From Rubrobacter sp. (lineage in GTDB: Bacteria; Actinomycetota; Rubrobacteria; Rubrobacterales; Rubrobacteraceae), in contig JADDPM010000001.1 in NCBI GenBank assembly GCA_016781885.1, positions 1 to 39,378 on the forward strand: DNA of 39,378 nt. Reading direction: 5' to 3'. The position numbers and the translations under genes are program-made. Of this stretch, positions 14,630 to 20,871 are shown piece by piece. How positions within the stretch are numbered: position 1 is the first letter of the stretch; each line of letters begins with the position of its first letter. The notes beneath the pieces are model-generated. The model saw only the letters and a list, made by a program, of their open reading frames with translations. It was not told where the DNA came from and did no database searches.

Positions 14630-15565
14630 ATGAGCGCCGGACGGCCAGTACCCGAGCCACCAGATGGAGTGCGCAATCCTTTCCAGCGTGACCGCGACCG
14701 CATCATCCACGCGAAGGCCTTTCGCCGCCTTATGCACAAGACGCAGGTCTTCATCTCTCCCGACGGCGACCACTTTCGCACCCGTCTAACGCACACTCTG
14801 GAGATGATGCAGATCTCCCGCACCATCGCCCGCTCTCTGGGCCTCAACGAAGACCTCACCGAAGCTATAGCTTTGGGCCACGACCTCGGCCACACCCCCT
14901 TCGGCCACACCGGCGAAGAGGCTCTCTCCCGCGTACTTGTGAACCTCGGCCACGGGCGGCGCGGCTTCAGGCACAACGAGCACTCTCTGAGGGTCGTGGA
15001 CGCTCTGGAGAAGGGAGGACAGGGATTGAACCTTACCCACGAGGTCAGGGACGGTATTCTCAACCATACCGGAAAGGGTTACCCTTCTACGCGAGAAGGT
15101 GAGATCGTACGCATCGCCGACCGGATAGCCTACGTAAACCACGACGTTGACGACGCTATCAGGGCGGGGGTCATCTCCTGGTCGGACCTCCCCAAAGAGC
15201 CCCTAGCCGTTCTCGGGGAACAGATGAGCGTGCGGATAGATACGCTGGTGCGCGACATGATCCTCACGTCGAGAGAGCGGGAGGAGATAGCCCTCTCCGA
15301 AGGGGTATACGAAGCCCTCATGCAACTGCGGACCTGGCTCTTCAAGAACGTCTACTACAACCCGCTCGCGCGCGAGAGCCGCAAGGCCGGGGCTGTGGTC
15401 GCCGCCCTCTTCGAGTACTATCTCGAAAGGCCCGAGGAGCGGGCGAAGAGCGACCCTGACCCCGTGACTGAGACCATAGACTTCGTCGCCGGCATGACCG
15501 ACCGTTACGCCCTCGCGACCTACAATCGTATCTTTCTGCCCCGCACCGACGCCATCTTTGACTAA
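14630..15565 (+). CDS. dgt: Deoxyguanosinetriphosphate triphosphohydrolase-like HD protein
   Basis: This roughly 311-residue protein matches the dGTPase-like family, which removes tripolyphosphate from deoxynucleoside triphosphates and so trims dNTP pools. The HD metal site is seen in TRLTHTLEMMQ (His 55) and ALGHDLGHTPFGHTGEEAL (HD at 84-85), with the entry KAFRRLMHKTQVF typical of the family. I prefer the ATG at 14630, but GTG 14618 in the same frame is possible. It follows recO after a short gap. dgt next to dnaG is a common actinobacterial arrangement; here a LOG-family gene and a gene-less stretch lie between. Confidence 0.92.
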   Translation: MSAGRPVPEPPDGVRNPFQRDRDRIIHAKAFRRLMHKTQVFISPDGDHFRTRLTHTLEMMQISRTIARSLGLNEDLTEAIALGHDLGHTPFGHTGEEALSRVLVNLGHGRRGFRHNEHSLRVVDALEKGGQGLNLTHEVRDGILNHTGKGYPSTREGEIVRIADRIAYVNHDVDDAIRAGVISWSDLPKEPLAVLGEQMSVRIDTLVRDMILTSREREEIALSEGVYEALMQLRTWLFKNVYYNPLARESRKAGAVVAALFEYYLERPEERAKSDPDPVTETIDFVAGMTDRYALATYNRIFLPRTDAIFD

Positions 15566-15599
15566 CGGCCAACCCCGACTCTCCGTGATAGAGAAGGGG

Positions 15600-15605
15600 T
15601 ATGCT
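15600..15605 (+). promoter_or_regulatory. Possible -10 box upstream of the LOG-family gene
   Basis: TATGCT lies about 22 nt before the TTG start at 15627, with GGAGG between. No -35 element is convincing, so this is a weak call. Confidence 0.3.
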
Positions 15606-15626
15606 AGATGAACTGGAGGATCTCTA

Positions 15627-16208
15627 TTGAATGCCGTGTGCGTGTTCTGCGGTTCCAGCGAAGGTCTACGTCCATCCTACACCGCGGCGGCGCGACGGAT
15701 GGGGGCGATGTTTGCGAGGCGGGGCATCCTGCTGGTCTACGGCGGGGGGAGGGTCGGGCTCATGGGCGTCTTGGCGGACGCAGCCCTGGAGGAGGGCGGC
15801 GAGGTCGTCGGCGTAATCCCCGAGGCACTCGTTGCCAGAGAGCTTGCCCACGCGAACCTCACGCAGCTGCATGTCGTCGGCTCGATGCACGAACGCAAGG
15901 CGCTCATGGCCGACCTTTCGGACGGCTTCGTCACGCTACCAGGAGGCTACGGGACGCTGGAGGAGTTCCTGGAGGTCCTCTCCTGGGCGCAGCTCAGCAT
16001 CCACAAGAAGCCGTGCGCTCTGCTCGACGTGGACGGCTACTGGGAGCCGCTCGCCGCGCTCTTCGACAAGGCCGTTACCGAGGGTTTCGTTCACCCGAAC
16101 CAGCGCTCCCTCGTCCTCACCGGAGAGGACCCGGAGCTACTGCTCGACCAGATGGAGAATTACACTCCACCGGAGATGAAGAAGTGGATCGAGCCGAAAG
16201 AGAGATAG
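15627..16208 (+). CDS. LOG family nucleotide phosphoribohydrolase
   Basis: This 193-residue protein matches the LOG family (lysine decarboxylase-like annotation is outdated). Members cleave nucleoside 5'-monophosphates, including cytokinin ribotides, to free base and ribose 5-phosphate. The hallmarks are the N-terminal VCVFCGSS, MHERKALM (87-94) and the PGGYGTLEE motif (105-113) with the catalytic Arg and Glu. TTG is the start: GGAGG lies 7 nt before it. An ATG four bases later is in the wrong frame. A roughly 500-base stretch without a gene follows. The true substrate here is unknown; AMP-type nucleotides are the likely class. Confidence 0.92.
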   Translation: MNAVCVFCGSSEGLRPSYTAAARRMGAMFARRGILLVYGGGRVGLMGVLADAALEEGGEVVGVIPEALVARELAHANLTQLHVVGSMHERKALMADLSDGFVTLPGGYGTLEEFLEVLSWAQLSIHKKPCALLDVDGYWEPLAALFDKAVTEGFVHPNQRSLVLTGEDPELLLDQMENYTPPEMKKWIEPKER

Positions 16209-16669
16209 GCAGATCTAGCTAACGTTCGTAGCCGGTAACCGACAGATCCACCTGAGCCGCGCCGGCGCGCTCCCTGAAGAGACTCCTGCAGTAGGTTATC
16301 GGGCTAGGACTCATACTGCCTTCGCCGCTGAATACGATAGTAGGGCTCGACGATGTTCGAGTTAAAAGTACACCGGGAAAACCCGCGCGGTCCTGCCCAA
16401 CTCTTCCGGTTCGGTTTCACGAGCGAAGCGCAGCCGCTTGCAGGGCACACGGCCCTCCTTCGCTCCGAGCGTTCCTGTGCTCGATCACACGACCTGTTTG
16501 AATCTCTCCCGAGCAGGTTTACGCCGCGTTCAAAGTCTCGTTCTTCTTGACGCTCACCCCAACGGGTAGATTCGCAAAATCCCGCCACACGCTCCCCCAC
16601 TAACCGCCCTGGTACCGTCGCTCGCGCTCTACAGCAAAATCCGCCCTGTTCTGCATCGTGAGTCACCGG
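16209..16669 (+). other. Gene-less stretch upstream of dnaG
   Basis: No reading frame on either strand looks like a real protein. A minus-strand frame of 191 codons exists but overlaps the dnaG start and has an Arg/Ser/Cys-rich composition typical of a shadow. Local structure is visible: GAGCGAAG at about 16420 pairs with CTTCGCTC at about 16458, enclosing AGGGC-ACACG-GCCCT; and CGGG-AAAA-CCCG near 16375. I recognise no tmRNA, RNase P, SRP or 6S motif. It may be a decayed gene or an unknown RNA. Confidence 0.4.
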
Positions 16670-16675
16670 TAATAT
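16670..16675 (+). promoter_or_regulatory. Possible -10 box of dnaG
   Basis: TAATAT lies 37 nt before the dnaG start, giving a leader of about 30 nt that contains AAGGAGG. The -35 region is not clear. Confidence 0.35.
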
Positions 16676-16712
16676 TCGTGCGGATCGGACGACGAAGGAG
16701 GAACGGCAGAAT

Positions 16713-18500
16713 TTGAGGATCGCAGCGCAGAGCATCGAGGAGGTACGCGAGGCAGCACAAATAGCCGAGGTCGCCTCCGAGTTCACCGCGCTCCGCCGGG
16801 TGGGCGCCCGTTTCAACGGCCTCTGCCCGTACCCGGACCACAACGAAAAAACCCCCTCCTTCAGTGTCTCCCCTGACAAGAGCTTCTACTACTGTTTCGG
16901 CTGTTCACGGGGTGGCGACGCTATAAAGCTCGTGATGGAGCTAAAATCCTTCTCCTTCAGCGAGGCAGTCTCGCACCTCGCCGAGAGGTTCGGTGTTGAG
17001 CTCCGGTTTGAGGGCCGCTCCCCGGAACAGGAGAGAGCCGCCGAACAGCGTAACGCCCGCCGCCGTTCGGCCTACAAAGCCCTCGCCGCCGCAACCGCTT
17101 ACTATCACAAGTACCTGCTCAAGTCGCCCGCTGCGGAGGAGGCGCGCCGTTACCTCAAGGAGCGAGGCTTCGAGTATTCTACTATAGAAGAATTTCGTTT
17201 GGGGTATGCGCCACCGCGCGGGAGGCAGGGCTTTGTTGAGGCTGCTCGTGGGGTGGGATTGGGGCGAGAGGCGTTGGAGGCGGCGGGGTTACTATCGTCG
17301 CGCGGGGGGGAGCGGTTCGGGGATCGGGTGATGTTTCCGATCTCCGACCGGCGAGGTAGGATCGTCGGCTTTGGCGCCCGCTCGTTGGGGGAGGCTAAGC
17401 CCAAGTACCTCAACTCCCCCGAAACCGAGCTGTTCAACAAGCGTTCCCTACTCTACGGATTTCCACAGGTCGCGGAGGCGATGCGCCGTGAGAAGGCGGC
17501 CCTCGTCGTCGAGGGCTATACGGATGTGCTCATGCTCTACCAGTCGGGGATAAAGAACGCGGTGGCTACTCTGGGCACGGCGATGACGGAGCAACATCTC
17601 AAGACGTTAAGCGGGCACGCCGAGAAGATCTACCTGCTCTTTGACCCGGACGAGGCGGGGGAGAAGGCAGTCGAGAGGGTAATGGTAACGGCTGCCGAGC
17701 TCAGACTAGACCTCCGGGTCCTGCGCCTCCCGCAGGACCCGGCTGATTGGCTTCTCGAGCACCCTCCTGAGGAGTTCACAGACCTCCTCTCGGGGGCCGT
17801 GCCGGTCCTTGAGTACGGCATCCGGCGCATCGTCGGCCGTGCTCGGGGCGCGGGAGCCGCCAGCCGCGCCCGTGCCGTACCCGAAGTAAAAGCCCTTCTG
17901 GGTCGCATAGAAGACCCTGTCCTGAACCGCGAGGCCTTCCGCCTCGCCGCCGAGGCCCTGGGCGTAGACCCCGAAACGCTTCGCGATGAGTCCAGGTCTA
18001 CGAATAGCATGGAGCGTACCACTCCCCGCAGCAGGGCGCGGAACGTACCGGGGGATCCCTTGGCCGAGGCTGGACGCGAGCTCCTCGCCCTGGTGCTAAC
18101 CCGTCCAGACTTGGCCTCAGGTGCTTTACGTGCGGGGATGGAGGCTCCAGATCTCCTCAACGCACCGGTTGTGCTGGGTCCTGATGACTTTGGCGACGAT
18201 GTACAGGGCCGCATCTTCGCCCTGCTGTCCGAGCATGCGGGGGAGGATCTGAGCACCGTCCTCTCCGACGAGCGGGCCCGGGCTTTGCTAGATGAGATCT
18301 CCGCCCTTCAGGCGGAGGGGGAGAGACTCTATCCTTCCGAAGCATCCTTGCGCGCGGCCTGGTTTCGGCTCGCCTCCCTGAGTCGAGAGAGGGCGAAGCT
18401 TTTCACCGAGGACTTCGACGAGAAGCATCGTCTGCACCTGGAGACCAAACGCCTCAACAGGGCCGCCGTGAAGGTGAGCAACCTTACCCTCGAATCTTGA
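16713..18500 (+). CDS. dnaG: DNA primase
   Basis: This 595-residue protein is the replicative primase, making RNA primers for Okazaki fragments. The N-terminal zinc domain begins at LCPYPDHNEKTPSF and ends CFGC, so the ligands are Cys 38, His 43, Cys 61 and Cys 64. The Toprim catalytic core has VVEGYTD (Glu 267) and LLFDPDEAGEKA (311-316). The RNA polymerase domain segment GRIVGFGARSLGEAKPKYLNSPET is standard. The C-terminal helicase-binding region is divergent, as usual. The spacing between the first Cys and the His is four residues rather than the common two (CPFH). Start is TTG with AAGGAGG 11 nt upstream. The stop overlaps the promoter of the tRNA genes. Confidence 0.96.
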   Translation: MRIAAQSIEEVREAAQIAEVASEFTALRRVGARFNGLCPYPDHNEKTPSFSVSPDKSFYYCFGCSRGGDAIKLVMELKSFSFSEAVSHLAERFGVELRFEGRSPEQERAAEQRNARRRSAYKALAAATAYYHKYLLKSPAAEEARRYLKERGFEYSTIEEFRLGYAPPRGRQGFVEAARGVGLGREALEAAGLLSSRGGERFGDRVMFPISDRRGRIVGFGARSLGEAKPKYLNSPETELFNKRSLLYGFPQVAEAMRREKAALVVEGYTDVLMLYQSGIKNAVATLGTAMTEQHLKTLSGHAEKIYLLFDPDEAGEKAVERVMVTAAELRLDLRVLRLPQDPADWLLEHPPEEFTDLLSGAVPVLEYGIRRIVGRARGAGAASRARAVPEVKALLGRIEDPVLNREAFRLAAEALGVDPETLRDESRSTNSMERTTPRSRARNVPGDPLAEAGRELLALVLTRPDLASGALRAGMEAPDLLNAPVVLGPDDFGDDVQGRIFALLSEHAGEDLSTVLSDERARALLDEISALQAEGERLYPSEASLRAAWFRLASLSRERAKLFTEDFDEKHRLHLETKRLNRAAVKVSNLTLES

Positions 18501-18525
18501 AGCCAGGCCCCCTGAGCCTTATACT
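18497..18525 (+). promoter_or_regulatory. Promoter of the tRNA pair
   Basis: TTGAAG (18497-18502) and TATACT (18520-18525) are separated by exactly 17 nt. Transcription would start near 18532, some 11 nt before tRNA-Asn. The -35 box overlaps the dnaG stop codon. Confidence 0.6.
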
Positions 18526-18542
18526 TTCAACCTGAAGCACCT

Positions 18543-18614
18543 TGCCCTGTAGCTCAATGGCAGAGCATCCGGCTGTTAACCGGAGGGTTGTAGGTTCGAG
18601 TCCTACCAGGGCAG
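18543..18614 (+). tRNA. tRNA-Asn (GUU)
   Basis: A complete 72-nt cloverleaf: acceptor TGCCCTG/CAGGGCA, D stem GCTC/GAGC, anticodon stem TCCGG/CCGGA with loop CTGTTAA (anticodon GTT), T arm GTAGG-TTCGAGT-CCTAC, and discriminator G. CCA is not encoded and must be added by the CCA enzyme. Confidence 0.97.
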
Positions 18615-18630
18615 CTCACCGCCCGTCTCC

Positions 18631-18704
18631 GGGCCCATAGCTCAGTTGGTTAGAGCATCCGACTCATAATCGGACGGTCCCAGGTTCGAGTCCTGGTGGG
18701 CCCA
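18631..18704 (+). tRNA. tRNA with CAU anticodon: elongator Met or lysidine-modified Ile2
   Basis: A complete 74-nt cloverleaf: acceptor GGGCCCA/TGGGCCC, D stem GCTC/GAGC, anticodon stem TCCGA/TCGGA with loop CTCATAA (anticodon CAT), T arm CCAGG-TTCGAGT-CCTGG, discriminator A. The G1-C72 pair and the lack of three G-C pairs in the anticodon stem exclude initiator tRNA. Sequence alone does not settle elongator Met against the TilS substrate Ile2. CCA is not encoded. A run of five T follows within a few bases. Confidence 0.93.
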
Positions 18705-18734
18705 CCTTTTTAAGTGTCTGCGAGGCGGAGATCA

Positions 18735-18754
18735 ACACCGAGTATCCTCGGTGT
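18735..18754 (+). terminator. Hairpin behind the tRNA genes, possible U-less terminator
   Basis: ACACCGAG and CTCGGTGT form a perfect 8-bp stem with a TATC loop, 30 bases after the second tRNA. There is no U-tract behind it, so a Rho-independent role is uncertain, though such short-tail hairpins are proposed to terminate in actinomycetes. Confidence 0.4.
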
Positions 18755-18837
18755 ACCGCAGGATCCCCTTACATATTTTCGATTGACTCAACATGTCGGG
18801 TTAAAAAGGGTCGCCCCCACAACATATACCATAAACA

Positions 18838-18987
18838 CGCCTGACTAGGAGCCTTCCATGTTAAACCTGGAGGAAGGCTCCTCAGATAGCTCTCTGGCAC
18901 AATATAAATGGGCTCCTCATCCCTAGGGAGGAGGGACAAGAGGACGAGAAAAGGTTCTTGAAGACTGCAAAGAGCCTTAGTCAGGCG
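18838..18987. other. Structured low-GC intergenic element, possible unknown RNA
   Basis: A 150-base stretch is bounded by a 10-bp inverted repeat, CGCCTGACTA (18838-18847) and TAGTCAGGCG (18978-18987). Inside are an 11-bp perfect hairpin AGGAGCCTTCC/GGAAGGCTCCT with a 14-nt loop (18847-18882) and a 6-bp hairpin CTCCTC/GAGGAG (18913-18933). GGCTCCTC occurs twice, so alternative pairings exist. The stretch is visibly less GC-rich than its surroundings and ends just before the mraZ -35 box. A 93-codon minus-strand frame covers it but looks spurious. It could be a structured RNA, a small mobile remnant or a protein site. Confidence 0.35.
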
Positions 18988-18993
18988 CTCTCG

Positions 18994-19022
18994 TTGCAGG
19001 TTTTCCCAGCATATGCGAGAAT
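18994..19022 (+). promoter_or_regulatory. Promoter of the division and cell-wall cluster
   Basis: TTGCAG (18994-18999) and GAGAAT (19017-19022) are 17 nt apart. The predicted start near 19029 places the MraZ repeats at the very beginning of the transcript. Confidence 0.5.
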
Positions 19023-19032
19023 TTCGATGTCG

Positions 19033-19057
19033 TGGGACAAAGTGGGACATAGTGGGA
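19033..19057 (+). promoter_or_regulatory. MraZ operator: three TGGGA repeats at 10-bp spacing
   Basis: TGGGA occurs at 19033, 19043 and 19053, each followed by a 5-base spacer (CAAAG, CATAG). This is the known MraZ-binding arrangement of TGGGN direct repeats on one DNA face. The third repeat merges with the GGGAGG ribosome site of mraZ. It implies autoregulation of mraZ and the cluster. Confidence 0.85.
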
Positions 19058-19067
19058 GGACGAGGTC

Positions 19068-19508
19068 CTGGCCCTTCTCGGAGAGTACGAGCACACCCTG
19101 GACGAGAAAGGGCGGTTGACTCTCCCCTCCCGGCTACGGCCCTATTTCGAGGGCGGTATCGTTATTACCAAGGGGGTTGACCGGTGTCTGTTTGCGTTTC
19201 CGCCCGAGGAGTGGGCTACGTTTAAGGCGAACATAAAAGCCAATGCGGACCTCTCTGCCAAGGGGCGGCAGTTAAGCCGGATGTTCTTCTCGATGGCGTT
19301 CGAGGCGGCGTTGGATCGGCAGGGGCGAGTTTTGATCCCGGCCAAGCTCGCCCGGTATGCTGGCCTGAGCCGCGACGTCACCCTTACCGGTGTAGACGAC
19401 CGGTTGGAGGTCTGGGACACCGCCGAGTGGGAGCGTTACGTCTCGGGTGCCGATGATTCCTTTGCGGAGATAGTCGAGGAGTTCGCCGGCAGGGAGTTCG
19501 GGGTTTGA
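19068..19508 (+). CDS. mraZ: Transcriptional regulator MraZ, probable CUG start
   Basis: This protein (146 residues from the start proposed) matches MraZ, a ring-forming regulator with two SpoVT/AbrB domains that represses its own operon. The first domain has GEYEHTLDEKGRLTLPSRLR; the second has DRQGRVLIPAKLARYAGL. The first standard start in the frame is TTG 19116, but that would remove the conserved GEYEHTLDEKGR entry. An in-frame TAG at 19050-19052 limits any extension. Between them the only plausible codon is CTG 19068, with GGGAGG (19054-19059) 8 nt upstream, giving MALLGEYEHTLDEKG, which aligns with the family's MFLGEYEHTLD. CUG initiation is rare but known. The rsmH ATG overlaps the stop. 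Confidence 0.92.
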   Translation: MALLGEYEHTLDEKGRLTLPSRLRPYFEGGIVITKGVDRCLFAFPPEEWATFKANIKANADLSAKGRQLSRMFFSMAFEAALDRQGRVLIPAKLARYAGLSRDVTLTGVDDRLEVWDTAEWERYVSGADDSFAEIVEEFAGREFGV

Positions 19509-20464
19509 TGGCGGCGGGTCACTATCCGGTGATGCTCGAAGAGGTAGTCGAGGCGCTCGCCCTCGCGGACGCCGGGACGACGATCGTGGACGCCACCTTC
19601 GGCGGCGGGGGACACGCCCGGCGGATACTCGAAGAGCTCGGACCCGAAGATCGGCTGGTCGGTATAGACCGCGACCCAGAGGCGGCGGAGAGGGGACGCG
19701 TTCTGACCGGGGAGGATCCACGCTTCGTCTTCAGGGGAGGGGCCTATGACGAGGTTCTGGCGGAGATGGCCGTGGAGGGGGAGAGGGTAGATGCCATCCT
19801 CTTCGACCTTGGGCTATCTAGTTACCAGATAGACGAGGCCGGACGGGGCTTCAGCTACGTCCGAGAGGGGCCGCTGGACATGCGGATGGATCCGGGGCGC
19901 GGGGTATCGGCGGCGGAGTTCTTGAATGGCGCGGAGGCGCCGGAGATCTCTGACGTGCTCGTCCGATTCGGGGACGTACCGCGCGGTGAGGCCCGGCAGG
20001 TGGCGAGGGAGGTCGTCCGGAGGCGGCCTCTCGGGACGACGCTGGAGCTTTCGGAGGCGGTGCGGGCGGCGGTCGGTTGGAAGGAAAGGGGCGGCAACCC
20101 TGCGAAAAAAGTCTTCCAGGCGGTGCGGGTTTACGTGAACGACGAGTTGGATGGCCTGGGGCGGGCGCTTGAGGCTGCGGAGAGGCTGTTGTTACCGGGA
20201 GGGCGGATCGTGGCGATCACGTTCCACTCCGGGGAAGACCGGATGGTGAAGCGGTTCATCTCTGAGCGTGCCGGGCAGTGTGTGTGCCCGCCGGAGCTGC
20301 CGGTATGCGTCTGCGGGGCGCGGCCCATCCTCCGCAAGGGCGCGGTGCGGAAGCCCTCGGAACGGGAGATCGAGGAGAACCCCCGCAGCGCCTCCGCCCG
20401 CCTGCGCTCAGCCCTGCGAACCCAGGAGCCGCTCGGAGTCGACTCGCCGGCGGGCTCTTCCTGA
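19508..20464 (+). CDS. rsmH: 16S rRNA (cytosine-1402-N4)-methyltransferase RsmH
   Basis: This 318-residue enzyme (also called MraW) methylates N4 of C1402 in the 16S rRNA decoding centre using S-adenosylmethionine. The start HYPVMLEEVVEAL, the cofactor loop DATFGGGGHARRIL, and the LFDLGLSSYQIDEAGRGFSY segment are diagnostic. The late NPAKKVFQAVRVYVNDEL and ITFHSGEDRMVKRF motifs are also present. The cysteines near residue 260 (CVCPPELPVCVC) are typical. The ATG at 19508 overlaps the mraZ stop; a TTG one codon earlier is possible. It ends in an overlap with ftsL. Second place in the dcw cluster is normal. Confidence 0.96.
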   Translation: MAAGHYPVMLEEVVEALALADAGTTIVDATFGGGGHARRILEELGPEDRLVGIDRDPEAAERGRVLTGEDPRFVFRGGAYDEVLAEMAVEGERVDAILFDLGLSSYQIDEAGRGFSYVREGPLDMRMDPGRGVSAAEFLNGAEAPEISDVLVRFGDVPRGEARQVAREVVRRRPLGTTLELSEAVRAAVGWKERGGNPAKKVFQAVRVYVNDELDGLGRALEAAERLLLPGGRIVAITFHSGEDRMVKRFISERAGQCVCPPELPVCVCGARPILRKGAVRKPSEREIEENPRSASARLRSALRTQEPLGVDSPAGSS

Positions 20465-20871
20465 TGGCGGCGCCACAGAGGAGGCCGGTAGTACGGTCTC
20501 CTCTGAAGCGTTCCGTCCGGCGCGAAAATCCTGAGGGGCGGAAGAGCGGCGCGTGGTCCTCGAGAGCGTTTGTAGCGCTCGTGTTGGTTCCGGTGGCGCT
20601 GATGCTGGGGAGCGTCTACACGCACACCGTGGCGGTCGGGACGGGTGCAGAGGTGGCCCGGCTCGAGGAGGAGAAGGCTGCGGCCGAGGCCGAGGGTGAG
20701 AGGCTCAAGGTGCGCGTCGCGGAGCTCTCCGAGTCGGGGAGCATCCGGGAGTCGGCCAAAAAAGACCTCGGAATGCAGGACCCGGGCGGCAAGGATCTTG
20801 GGACTTACGGGAGCGAAGGGGAGGACGTAGTAGATGGCGGGGAGGAGAGCAAAAAAGGAGCGGGCGAGTAA
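20464..20871 (+). CDS. ftsL: Cell division protein FtsL
   Basis: This 135-residue protein has the FtsL layout rather than strong sequence identity: a basic cytoplasmic N-terminus (about 1-33), one membrane helix (about 35-57) and an extracytoplasmic coiled coil (about 62-92, EVARLEEEKAAAEAEGERLK), then a conserved-type SIRESAKKDLGM segment. FtsL forms a complex with FtsQ and FtsB that activates the FtsW-FtsI septal synthase. Position between rsmH and ftsI is the standard place. The ATG shares a base with the rsmH stop; a longer frame runs back into rsmH and is not FtsL. The 3' end overlaps ftsI by 38 bases. The tail after residue 108 is acidic and Gly-rich. Confidence 0.88.
   Translation: MAAPQRRPVVRSPLKRSVRRENPEGRKSGAWSSRAFVALVLVPVALMLGSVYTHTVAVGTGAEVARLEEEKAAAEAEGERLKVRVAELSESGSIRESAKKDLGMQDPGGKDLGTYGSEGEDVVDGGEESKKGAGE

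Noticed and set aside
16304..16879. 191-codon minus-strand reading frame
   Set aside because: It overlaps the start of dnaG, has no family motif, and its Arg/Ser/Cys-rich composition is typical of antisense frames in GC-rich DNA.
18769..19050. 93-codon minus-strand reading frame between the tRNAs and mraZ
   Set aside because: No motif or ribosome site; it covers inverted repeats and the mraZ promoter and operator.
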